Assembly (NCBI GenBank): GCA_021846485.1 | Contig: JAJZWW010000003.1 | Span: 1 to 30,913 of the forward strand | DNA length: 30,913 bases | Direction: 5' to 3' | Source: Actinomycetes bacterium | GTDB taxonomy: Bacteria; Actinomycetota; Acidimicrobiia; Acidimicrobiales; Palsa-688 | Shown: one piece after another, positions 22,625 through 30,283 of the stretch | How the letters are laid out: each line of letters begins with the position of its first letter | Position numbering within the stretch: the first letter of the stretch is position 1 | Made by a program: the position numbers and the translations under genes | The notes under the pieces: model-generated | Database searches by the model: none | What the model was told of the DNA's origin: nothing | Seen by the model: the letters and a program-made list of their open reading frames with translations, nothing else

Positions 22625-23457
22625 CCGGCTCGACTACCCGGGCGAGCCGGCCAGCGAGCAGGAGCCCGGGCCCGACCGGGACGAGCGACCCGGCGGGCGA
22701 CTGCGGCGAGGCGGCTCCGCTGCTCAAGGTGCGGGGCCTCACCCGTCGCTTCGGGGGGCTCGTCGCCCTCGAGGAGATCGACCTGGACGTGGAGGTAGGG
22801 CGTCTGCTGGTGGTGATGGGACCCAACGGGGCCGGCAAGAGCACGTTGGTCGACCTGCTCACCGGCTACCTGCGGCCCAACGAAGGAGGCTTCCGCCTCG
22901 ACGGCGTCGACCTCACCTTTTCTCCGCGCTGGAGCCTGGCCCGCTCCGGCATCACCCGGACCTTCCAGGTGCCGCGGCCCCTGGCCCGCTTCGACGTCAG
23001 GGAGAACGTGCGGATCGCTGCCCGCTGCGGCAGCCCGCCCCGCCCCGGTAGGTCCGCCGCGGAGCGGCAGGCAGCGGAGCTGCTGAGCGAGACCGGGCTC
23101 GACGGGCAAGCCTCCTGCTACCCCGCCGAACTGTCCCTCGCGTCGCTGCGGCGCCTCGAGCTGGCCCGTGCCCTGGCCGGGAGACCCCGCCTGCTGATCG
23201 CCGACGAGCCTCTCGGCGGCTTGGCCGGCGCCGACATCGACGCCGGGATCGCCCTGCTCCGCACCCTGGCCCGGCCCGATCGGGGGGTGATCGTCATCGA
23301 GCACGCCGTGCGGGCCGTGCTCCAAGTCGCTGACGAGCTCGCCTTCCTCCACCACGGGCGGCTCCTGCGCCGCGGGCCCGCCGCCGAGGTCCTCGCCGAC
23401 CGGGCCGTGGTCGACGCCTACGTCGGGGCGGGGCTTCTCCGCCGGGGCCTGCTCTGA
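22621..23457 (+). CDS. Branched-chain-amino-acid-type ABC importer ATPase, LivG-like (set 2), signature eroded
   Basis: A 278-residue ATPase. A low-complexity N-terminal stretch of about 33 residues precedes the domain. Walker A (67-74, GPNGAGKS), LivG's RTFQVPRPL (about 113-121), Walker B (LLIADEP, 191-197) and the switch histidine H228 (VIEHAV) are intact. The signature reads LSLAS (171-175) in place of LSxGQ, so the glycine that contacts the ATP phosphates is missing. The GTG start at 22621 overlaps the LivM-like stop (GTGA). The set-1 LivG-like protein has an independent defect at the same motif. Confidence 0.88.
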   Translation: MTGSTTRASRPASRSPGPTGTSDPAGDCGEAAPLLKVRGLTRRFGGLVALEEIDLDVEVGRLLVVMGPNGAGKSTLVDLLTGYLRPNEGGFRLDGVDLTFSPRWSLARSGITRTFQVPRPLARFDVRENVRIAARCGSPPRPGRSAAERQAAELLSETGLDGQASCYPAELSLASLRRLELARALAGRPRLLIADEPLGGLAGADIDAGIALLRTLARPDRGVIVIEHAVRAVLQVADELAFLHHGRLLRRGPAAEVLADRAVVDAYVGAGLLRRGLL

Positions 23458-23474
23458 CCGGCCGGAGCGCGCGG

Positions 23475-24221
23475 ATGCCGTCGCCCTTCGCCCCGCAGCC
23501 ACCGACCGTCGCCGGTGAGCCGTTGCTCAGCGCCAGGGGGTTGGAAGCCGGCTACGGCGGCGCTCCGGTGCTGCGCGGCGTCGACCTCGACGTCGGCGCG
23601 GGCGAGCTGCTGGCAGTAGTCGGCCCAAACGGGGCGGGCAAGACCACCCTCGCCGGGGCCCTCGCCGGCCTGGTGCCCCCCGCCGCCGGCACGGTGAGCT
23701 TCCGGGGCGTCGACCTCGGCGGGACCGGACCGGAGGTCCGCCGACGGCTGGGGCTGGCCCTCGTGCCCGAGGGCCGCCGCCTGTTCCAGGGCCTCAGCGT
23801 GGCGGACAACTTGCGCGTCGGGGCCTGGGCCGGCGGGGAGAAGGACCTCCAGGCGGTGCTCGACCTGCTGCCCGACCTGTCCGGCCTCCTCGAGCGGCGT
23901 GCCGGTAGCCTCCCGGTCGCCGGGCAGGCGCTGTGTGCGCTCGGGCGCGCCATCGCCGCCAGGCCGGCGCTGCTGATCGTCGACGAGCCCACCCTCGGGC
24001 TCGCCCCGGAGGAGGCCGAAGCCCTGCTCGCCACGCTCCCCGACGTGGCCGCCACCGGTTGCGCGATAGTCGTGGTCGAAGCGGACGCCGCCCGGGCCCT
24101 CAGCGTCGCCGAACGGGTAGCGGTCCTCGAACACGGCGTCGTGGTACGCAACGGCACGCCGGGAGCCTTGCTGTGCGACCTCGACTTCGTCGAGGACTAC
24201 GTCTGGGGATCGCCGGGCTGA
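23475..24221 (+). CDS. Branched-chain-amino-acid-type ABC importer ATPase, LivF-like (set 2), degenerate motifs
   Basis: A 248-residue LivF-type ATPase. Walker A (50-57, GPNGAGKT), the LivF block LVPEGRRLFQGLSVADNL (about 97-114) and Walker B (LLIVDEP, 166-172) are intact. The signature is LPVAGQ (146-151) rather than LSGGEQ, and the switch position, normally VEQN in LivF, reads VEAD (A203). The ATG at 23475 has GGAG 8 bases upstream and follows the LivG-like stop by 17 bases. The 3' end overlaps the convergent binding-protein gene by 25 bases. Two altered motifs in one protein, with the LivG partner also altered, suggest a slow or non-standard ATPase pair. Confidence 0.87.
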   Translation: MPSPFAPQPPTVAGEPLLSARGLEAGYGGAPVLRGVDLDVGAGELLAVVGPNGAGKTTLAGALAGLVPPAAGTVSFRGVDLGGTGPEVRRRLGLALVPEGRRLFQGLSVADNLRVGAWAGGEKDLQAVLDLLPDLSGLLERRAGSLPVAGQALCALGRAIAARPALLIVDEPTLGLAPEEAEALLATLPDVAATGCAIVVVEADAARALSVAERVAVLEHGVVVRNGTPGALLCDLDFVEDYVWGSPG

Positions 24222-25516
24222 GACGGGGCGGACCCGACGAGCAGAGGTCGACGGGTGGCCTCGCTCGGGGGAAAGACCACCCGGAGCGTCGTCCCGGCCG
24301 GGCCGGTGGGGAACAGCTCTGCGACGGACGGCCTCTCCCCGAGCTGGGCGCCGGCCCCGTCGATACGGAACACGCCGTCAAGGGTCTCGAGGTGCCCCGA
24401 CACCGCGTTGAGGGCGGCTCGCAGTGCCAGTTGGCTGAGAGAGCCGGCCCGGCGCAGGGCCGCTTCGATCACCACGCCGGTGGTGTAGCCGGCGACGTCG
24501 AGGAAGTTGACCGGGCGGTGACTGCGGGCGGCGAAGTCGGCCGAGAAGCGGGTCAGGTCGAGACCGAGCGTCACCTTGCGGTGATCGACCGTCGGCGGGA
24601 GACCGTAGGTGAAGGTCCCGGCGAGGGCCTGCGCACCGACCTGCGCCTGGAACAAGGCGTGCAGCTGGCCGGGGAAGGCGGTGAAGACGAACCGCAGCGC
24701 AGGCCAGGGGTGGTCCCGCCGGTACCTGGCGAGCTCGGGGAGGAAGGCGAGGTCGTTGTCCTGGTACCCGAGCTCGATCACCGCCTGGGCGCCCCGGGCG
24801 CGGAGGGGGGCGAGCAGGCGCCGGTAGTGCCGGGTGGCGGTGGGGACCTCCAGGTTGGCAACTGGCGCCTTGCCGGCCGAGGTGAGCGCCGTGGCGATCG
24901 TCGTGTCCTGGGCGGCGTCGAAGTCGTTGCCGGCGTAGACGATCGCCACCCGGTCGAGTCGCTCGGCCTCGAGGAAGGCGACGAGGGGATCGGGCCAGAC
25001 AGCCGAGCTCGGCAGGTCACAGAGGACCAGGTAGGGGTTGTCGCCGAGGAAGAACGCCGACCCGGTCCCCGACTGGTCGAACAGCAGCATCTGGGCCCGC
25101 TCGGCCACCGGTATCGCAGGAGCGGTGAGCACCGAGCCGAAGTCCGACACGAGGATCTCGACGTGGTCGACCTGCACCAGGCGGCGGTACAGGCGGGCCG
25201 CTAGGGCAGGCGAGCTGCGGTCGTCGAGGGCGACTAGCCGCAGGCGCACCCGGCGACCGAGGCTTCCCACGTAGGCCCCGCCGCGGCGGTCCTCCCAGCG
25301 GACCCAGAAGCGCAGCCCGGCGAGCTCCGGCAAGGACGACCCAGCAAACTGACCGGAGCCGGCGTAGAGGGTCCCTATGGTCAACGTAGCGCCGGGTGCC
25401 CGCGGGACCGTGGAGGTCGTCCCGCAGCCTGCGAGCACCGCGCCGAGGATGCACCCGGCGGCGCCGAGGGCCCGTGCCCGCCGGCGGCGATCCCGGGAGG
25501 CCCCCCGGGTGGTCAC
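24197..25516 (-). CDS. ABC importer substrate-binding lipoprotein, Leu/Ile/Val-binding type (set 2)
   Basis: A 439-residue lipoprotein, paralogous to the set-1 binding protein. A basic N-terminus (RDRRRRAR), a hydrophobic run and a canonical lipobox L28-A-G-C31 mark Sec export and lipid anchoring. Mature landmarks match set 1: TIGTLYAGSG, ILVSDFGSVLTAPA, VWPDPLVAF, FTAFPGQLHALF, VNFLDVAGY and GAQLGERPSV. It is much richer in arginine and alanine than its paralogue. The gene is on the minus strand, facing the set-2 permease/ATPase genes and overlapping livF by 25 bases, so it must have its own promoter, unlike the set-1 binding protein. The GTG start at 25516 has no clear ribosome site. Ligand unknown. 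Confidence 0.9.
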   Translation of the reverse strand: MTTRGASRDRRRRARALGAAGCILGAVLAGCGTTSTVPRAPGATLTIGTLYAGSGQFAGSSLPELAGLRFWVRWEDRRGGAYVGSLGRRVRLRLVALDDRSSPALAARLYRRLVQVDHVEILVSDFGSVLTAPAIPVAERAQMLLFDQSGTGSAFFLGDNPYLVLCDLPSSAVWPDPLVAFLEAERLDRVAIVYAGNDFDAAQDTTIATALTSAGKAPVANLEVPTATRHYRRLLAPLRARGAQAVIELGYQDNDLAFLPELARYRRDHPWPALRFVFTAFPGQLHALFQAQVGAQALAGTFTYGLPPTVDHRKVTLGLDLTRFSADFAARSHRPVNFLDVAGYTTGVVIEAALRRAGSLSQLALRAALNAVSGHLETLDGVFRIDGAGAQLGERPSVAELFPTGPAGTTLRVVFPPSEATRRPLLVGSAPSQPGDPQT

Positions 25517-25538
25517 GTCCGCGCCGACCGGTCTGCGA

Positions 25539-25562
25539 GCACCTGCACCGGCACCTGCACCG
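25539..25562. repeat. 12-bp unit tandemly repeated twice
   Basis: GCACCTGCACCG at 25539-25550 is repeated at 25551-25562, just upstream of the set-2 binding-protein gene. It falls where that gene's promoter or leader should be. No further function visible. Confidence 0.7.
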
Positions 25563-25612
25563 GCGCGAATGCTAGCTAGGTCCCTGGCGCGGCGCTCGCC
25601 AGTAGGCAGCGC

Positions 25613-26272
25613 TCAGCGCGCCTGTGATGCCACCTCCTCGCGACGGGTATGGCGACCCACGGCGCGCGACGCGACCAGCGGCCCGAGCGGCCCGCGGAGC
25701 AGCACGAGGTCCACGCGGGTGAGCACCGCGACCGCCGCCGGCGCGACCGCGGCGACGATCACCGCGCCGACGAGCAGGCCGCCGACGACGTCGAAGGGAT
25801 AGTGCATCCCGGTGTAGACCCGACCGAAGCAGAGCAGCAGCCCGAGGACCCCCGCGACCACCGCCGCCAGCCGGCGCCGGGCCACCCACAGCCCGACCAT
25901 CACCGCGCCTGCGATCGTCGCGTGGCCGCTCGGGAAGCTGTACCCGTGGGTCCGTGCGAGCAGCACGCTCACATGGTGCAACGCCAGGTAGGGGCGGGGC
26001 TCGGCGACGGCCGGCTTCAGCACGAAGTGCGCGACGACCCATGCGACGGCGGTGCCGCCGGCCGCCCACAGGACTCCCGCAACGCTGCGGGCCGGGACCT
26101 CGGCCGAACGGGCGCGCCACCACGCGACCAGCAGCACCGCGGCGAGCAACCCGATGCCGAGGTAGTGCGAGTACAGCTCCATCACCCCGTGCGCCCACGC
26201 CGAGGTCCTGGCGATCCGGTTGACGTCGAGGTACCACTGGGTGTTGATCGAGTAGCTCGCCAGGATGCCCAC
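25613..26272 (-). CDS. PAP2-family membrane phosphatase (undecaprenyl-diphosphatase-like)
   Basis: A 219-residue membrane phosphatase of the PAP2 superfamily; relatives remove phosphate from undecaprenyl diphosphate or other lipid phosphates at the outer membrane face. All three active-site blocks are visible: K86 and R93-P94 (KPAVAEPRPY), P114-S-G-H117 (YSFPSGHAT), and R151, H157, D161 (GRVYTGMHYPFDVVGG). About five or six hydrophobic helices surround them. The GTG at 26272 has GGAGG 6 bases upstream on the minus strand. It is divergent from a polyprenol-phosphate mannosyltransferase-like gene, which fits a shared role in lipid-linked glycan metabolism. The exact lipid substrate is not certain. 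Confidence 0.9.
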   Translation of the reverse strand: MGILASYSINTQWYLDVNRIARTSAWAHGVMELYSHYLGIGLLAAVLLVAWWRARSAEVPARSVAGVLWAAGGTAVAWVVAHFVLKPAVAEPRPYLALHHVSVLLARTHGYSFPSGHATIAGAVMVGLWVARRRLAAVVAGVLGLLLCFGRVYTGMHYPFDVVGGLLVGAVIVAAVAPAAVAVLTRVDLVLLRGPLGPLVASRAVGRHTRREEVASQAR

Positions 26273-26659
26273 CGGATGCCTCCTCCTCGCCCCGGGCGCG
26301 GGGTCGCCGGCAAAGCTACCGACACCTGGCGTTCACCGGGTGCACACCCCCGACCCGCCCGCCGGTTGCGGGGTGCGCGACCCGCGGCCACACCCTCCCG
26401 CTGGCCGCTTGGGCGGCATCCGGAGCTCGGGACCGGACCTGGGACCTGGGGAAGGATGGGAAAGGGGGGCCTGAGCGGCCGCGGGCGCCTCGTGGGCGGC
26501 CACCCGGGTCCCAGGGAACGTCGCCGCCCGGGTGGATGGAAGCCGATCAGCCGGCGCGCACCGGGAAGCTGCTAACCTCTTCCACCGAGCGTGGCGCGCC
26601 GCGCGCTTGTTGTCGGATGTCGTCCACGGGACGACGGGCGGGAGGGTCGGAGCCAGACG
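26273..26659. other. Divergent intergenic region with an inverted repeat
   Basis: 387 bases between two divergent envelope genes. A perfect 9-bp inverted repeat CCACCCGGG (26500-26508) and CCCGGGTGG (26527-26535), 18 bases apart, is the only clear structure. TAACCT (26573-26578) is a possible -10 box for the plus-strand gene, without a good -35. No gene is supported. Confidence 0.5.
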
Positions 26660-27541
26660 ATGACCGCAGCGGGGGCCGAGCGCCCCACACCCGAGGAGGC
26701 AGGGGACCGCAGCGCCCGGCGGGCGCTGGTGGTGATCCCCACCTACCAGGAGGCCGCCACGATCGGCCGGGCCCTCGACGCCCTCGCCGCCGCCGCCCCG
26801 GCGCTGCACGCCCTGGTGGTCGACGACGCCAGCCCCGACGCCACCGGCGACCTCGTCGCGGCACGCGCCCTACGCCACCCCGGCCTGCACCTACTGCGCC
26901 GCGCGGGCAAGCAGGGTCTCGGCACCGCCTACCGGGCAGGGTTCGCCTGGGGCCTCGAGCGGGGATACGACTATCTCGTGGAGATGGACGCCGACGGCTC
27001 CCACGACCCCGCGAGCATCCCTGCCCTCCTCGCCGGCCTGGACGACGCCGACCTGGTGATCGGCTCGCGCTACGTGCCCGGCGGCGAGATCCCCGACTGG
27101 GCCTGGCAGCGCCGGGCGCTGTCGGCTCTCGGCAACCGCTACGCCTCCCTCACGCTCCGCCTGGGTGTGGCGGACCTCACCTCCGGGTTCCGGGCCTACC
27201 GCGCCGGGCTGCTGCGCCGGGTCGACCTCGACGGGGTCCGCCCCAACGGCTACGCCTTCCAGATCGAGATGGCCCACCGGACCGCCCTCGCCGGCGGGCG
27301 GATCGCCGAGGTACCGATCCGCTTCGTCGACCGGACCGAGGGCAGCTCGAAGATGTCGGCGGCGATCGCCGCCGAGGCCCTGCTGCGGGTGACCGCCTGG
27401 GCGCTGCGCCCACCCGTGCCGACCGGGACACGGCCCGCCGGGGTGCCCCCGGCGCCGGTCGTGGCGTCCCCCGCCGGCGGCGGTGGCGGTCCGCTGGTCG
27501 CCCCCGCGGGCCCGGCCGAAGCCCACACCCCGCTACCCTGA
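26660..27541 (+). CDS. Polyprenol-phosphate mannosyltransferase-like glycosyltransferase (GT2)
   Basis: A 293-residue inverting GT-A enzyme of the dolichol-phosphate mannose synthase/Ppm1 type, which charges a lipid phosphate with mannose from GDP-mannose for extracytoplasmic mannosylation. Family landmarks occur in order: VVIPTYQE, VVDDASPDAT, the metal-binding MDADGSHDP, VIGSRYVPGG, TSGFRAYR and the late EVPIRFVDRTEGSSKMS. No transmembrane helices follow, so it is the soluble catalytic form; the last 50 residues are proline/alanine-rich. The ATG at 26660 has GGAG 7 bases upstream; an upstream GTG at 26591 adds 23 non-conserved residues. The sortase gene follows 21 bases later in the same frame. 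Confidence 0.9.
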   Translation: MTAAGAERPTPEEAGDRSARRALVVIPTYQEAATIGRALDALAAAAPALHALVVDDASPDATGDLVAARALRHPGLHLLRRAGKQGLGTAYRAGFAWGLERGYDYLVEMDADGSHDPASIPALLAGLDDADLVIGSRYVPGGEIPDWAWQRRALSALGNRYASLTLRLGVADLTSGFRAYRAGLLRRVDLDGVRPNGYAFQIEMAHRTALAGGRIAEVPIRFVDRTEGSSKMSAAIAAEALLRVTAWALRPPVPTGTRPAGVPPAPVVASPAGGGGGPLVAPAGPAEAHTPLP

Positions 27542-27562
27542 GGGTCCGAAGGAGGCGATCCC

Positions 27563-28723
27563 CTGCCCGACGCCGGACCCGCCGACACCCCGAGCACCCC
27601 CCGGCACCGGAGAGCTCCCAGCCGGCGGTGGCTGTGGCCTGCAGTCACCGTCGTCGGCTTCGGGGCGGCGGCGGTGATCCTGGCGTCCATCGCCGGCTTC
27701 TACGTCCACTCCGACACCGGGGCGGCCGCCCTGCGCCGCCAGCTGGCGGCGTCGGGGGTCACGACACCCGCGTCCTCCCCGTCTTCGGTCTCGGCACCGC
27801 CCCCGACCATCTCCACGTGCCACCCCTACGACCCGACGGTCGCCGGGAAGCCGGCCGGCCTGGTCGAGGCCCCCTCGGTCGGCCTCGACGCGCCGGTCGC
27901 CCAGGGTGACGCCCAGAGCCAGCTCGCCGACGCCGTCGGCCACGTCACGGCCAGCTCCTGGCCGGACCAGGCCGGCACGACCGTGCTCGTCGCCCACGAC
28001 ATCTCGTGGTTCAGCCGGATCGACCACCTCCGGCCCGGACAGAGGGTCGCCTTCGTGAGCCGCTGCGCGACCCGCTGGTACACCGTGACCTCCGGGAGGA
28101 TCGTCCGGGCCGGGTCGCCGGTCTACAACACCACTACCCCCCGCCTGGTGCTCGTCACCTGCTACCCGCTCGACGCCCTGTTCCTCACCTCCGAGCGCTA
28201 CGAGGTCACCGCGGTGCTCACCAAGGTGACCCTGACCCGCCGGCCGCTCCCCACGCTCACCACCTCCGCCGGCAGGCTGCCCACGTCGCTCCCCGCGTCA
28301 GTGGCCGCCGAGGTCGGACCCCGGGTGACCACGACCGCGCCCCTCGGCCGGCTCCTCTACGCCGGCGCGCCGAGCGCTGCGTGGAGCGAGAGCAACCGCT
28401 CGATCAACGCCGCCGGTTCGGCCCTCGAGCTGTACTTCGGCGCCCTGCAGGTCGCCGAGCGCTCCCCGTCGCTCTGGTCCCAGGTCGCTCCGGGCGTACC
28501 TGCCGCCGGCGCCGCCCTCCTCGACGGGGCGACGGTCACCGGCGTCCCCGGCGCGGTCACCCCCACCCTCCACGTACAAGGCTCGACGGTCACCGGCGCC
28601 ACCGTGACCTCCACGGTCGACCTCGCCGGCGGCCCCGACCCGGGCACCTACACGGTCACCATGACCGCCTCGGTCCACGCCGGCCGCCTCAGCGTCACCG
28701 GCTGGCAGCTCACCTCCCGCTGA
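27563..28723 (+). CDS. Sortase-family transpeptidase with extra C-terminal domain, probable CTG start
   Basis: A 386-residue membrane-anchored sortase. The catalytic triad is visible: H145 (VLVAHDIS), C200 (LVLVTCYP) and R212 (TSERYEV). The layout resembles class D/E housekeeping sortases, which attach proteins to the wall or process surface proteins. A helix at about 23-48 (WLWPAVTVVGFGAAAVILASIAGFYVH region) is preceded by basic residues, as in an N-terminal signal anchor. The only standard start, GTG at 27674, would cut this helix in half. The CTG at 27563 lies 7 bases after a strong AAGGAGG (27549-27555), so I propose it as the start. The last ~150 residues after the sortase core form a separate domain, perhaps NTF2-like. 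The 3' end overlaps the convergent GT2-methyltransferase gene by 14 bases. Confidence 0.8.
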   Translation: MPDAGPADTPSTPRHRRAPSRRWLWPAVTVVGFGAAAVILASIAGFYVHSDTGAAALRRQLAASGVTTPASSPSSVSAPPPTISTCHPYDPTVAGKPAGLVEAPSVGLDAPVAQGDAQSQLADAVGHVTASSWPDQAGTTVLVAHDISWFSRIDHLRPGQRVAFVSRCATRWYTVTSGRIVRAGSPVYNTTTPRLVLVTCYPLDALFLTSERYEVTAVLTKVTLTRRPLPTLTTSAGRLPTSLPASVAAEVGPRVTTTAPLGRLLYAGAPSAAWSESNRSINAAGSALELYFGALQVAERSPSLWSQVAPGVPAAGAALLDGATVTGVPGAVTPTLHVQGSTVTGATVTSTVDLAGGPDPGTYTVTMTASVHAGRLSVTGWQLTSR

Positions 28724-30281
28724 CCGGCGCAGCCGGACTGGCCTCGCCGACACGGTCGGCTCCGACCGGCGGCACGGGCAGCGGACGGGCGGTCGCAACT
28801 GAGGGGGCAGCCTGAAGGGCTCCTTGTCGCGGTCGGGTTTCGGCCATCCGCCGGAGCTCGAAGACGTACTGGTAGGCGAACAGCGACGGAAGGACGGCCG
28901 TCGGCCACTGGTAGGCGCGGCAGAGTGCCGAGCTGCGGCTCTCGTCGCCGGGGGCGCCGAGCTCCTCGAGGGGGAGGCCCGTGGCGGCCGTCCGGATGAT
29001 CTCGAGCCCCGCTGAGCGAGCGAGCCGTGCGAAGCTCCGCCGGGTGAAGAAGCGTAGGTGGGTCCGGTCGAGGACGCCCCGCTCGTCGTAGTCGAACCTG
29101 CCGGCGAGGATCCGCAACCTGGGGTACCAGTGGGAGAAGTTGGGCACGCTGACGAGGACGACGCCGCCCGGCGCGAGGAGAGCAGTCGCTTCGCGGAGCA
29201 GCTTCTCGGGTCGCCGGAGGTGCTCGATGACGTCGGCGGCGACGACCACGTCGTAGGGGCCCTCGGCGGCCGACGGGATGCCCTCGTCGAGGTCCGCGAC
29301 GATCAGCCGGTCGACCCGCCGCTCTGCCCCTTCCCCTGGCTCGAGCTCCACGCCGGTGACGTGGTGTCCGAAGCGGCGCATCTCCGCGGCAAGCTGTCCG
29401 TCCCCGCAGCCGAGGTCGAGGACCCGGAGGGGCGGCCGGCTCGCCAGCCAGCGACGGAGGATCCCGTGGGAGCTGGTGGGGTCGGTCTTGAGGGGGTACC
29501 GGCCGCCGCCGGCTCCCTCGGGCAAGGCCGTGGTCACCTCGACCCCGAAACCGGCCTGGCCGAGCCGGTAGCGGCCGACGTGGCGAAGGACGTCGCCCGC
29601 GTACCGCAGGCCGTTGACGTAGCAGATCTCGTCGCCGTAGTAGGTCGGGATCGGGATCTCCTTGATCCGCATCCCGGCGTGGTGCAGCTGGATGATGATC
29701 TGGGTGTCGAAGTCGAAGCCGTCGCTGTTGGACTCGAACGGGATGCGCCTCAGGACATCGGTGCGGTAGGCCCGGTAGCCCGAGTGGAACTCCGACAGAG
29801 ACGTCCCCAGCGCCCGGTTCTCGAGCTGCGTCAGCACCCGGTTCCCCACGTACTTGTAGAGGGGCATGCCGCCTCTCCGAGCCGAGCCCGGGACCATCAT
29901 CCGCGACCCGAACACCGCGTCGGCCTCTCCCCGCTCGAGTGCAGCAACCATGTCGGGAAGCAGCTCGGGGGCGTACTGCCCGTCGCCGTGGAGCAGGACC
30001 ACGATGTCGATGCCCGCTTCGATGGCCCAGCGGTATCCTACCTTCTGGTTGCCTCCGTACCCCAGGTTGCGCTCCTGACGGACGACGGTCAACGGCACGT
30101 CGGGCATGTGGTGCTTGAAGCCGAGCCCCACGAAGTACGTCGCGTCGCTGCTGCAGTCGTCGGAGACGAACACCTCGGCGATGCGCGAACAGAACCCGAC
30201 CGGGATCCGCTGGAGCACGTCCACGAGCGTGCTCGCCGCGTTGTACGCGACGACGAGGATCCCGATCCGGGGCTCACCCAC
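28710..30281 (-). CDS. Fused glycosyltransferase (GT2) and SAM-dependent methyltransferase
   Basis: A 523-residue two-domain protein. Residues about 5-235 form a GT-A glycosyltransferase family 2 domain: ILVVAYNAAST, VSDDCSSDAT (D41-D42), HGDGQYAPE (D100), FGSRMMVPG and FHSGYRAYR. Residues about 280-450 form a class I methyltransferase with the SAM loop LDLGCGDGQLA (288-298), VELEP as motif II and VVAADVIEHL. It probably transfers a sugar to a lipid or glycan carrier, with methylation of the same or a linked product. No signal or transmembrane helix is clear. The GTG start at 30281 has AAAGGA about 7 bases upstream on the minus strand. It follows an unrecognised gene by 2 bases, so the two are one operon. 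Acceptors are unknown. Confidence 0.88.
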   Translation of the reverse strand: MGEPRIGILVVAYNAASTLVDVLQRIPVGFCSRIAEVFVSDDCSSDATYFVGLGFKHHMPDVPLTVVRQERNLGYGGNQKVGYRWAIEAGIDIVVLLHGDGQYAPELLPDMVAALERGEADAVFGSRMMVPGSARRGGMPLYKYVGNRVLTQLENRALGTSLSEFHSGYRAYRTDVLRRIPFESNSDGFDFDTQIIIQLHHAGMRIKEIPIPTYYGDEICYVNGLRYAGDVLRHVGRYRLGQAGFGVEVTTALPEGAGGGRYPLKTDPTSSHGILRRWLASRPPLRVLDLGCGDGQLAAEMRRFGHHVTGVELEPGEGAERRVDRLIVADLDEGIPSAAEGPYDVVVAADVIEHLRRPEKLLREATALLAPGGVVLVSVPNFSHWYPRLRILAGRFDYDERGVLDRTHLRFFTRRSFARLARSAGLEIIRTAATGLPLEELGAPGDESRSSALCRAYQWPTAVLPSLFAYQYVFELRRMAETRPRQGALQAAPSVATARPLPVPPVGADRVGEASPAAPVSGR

Positions 30282-30283
30282 GG

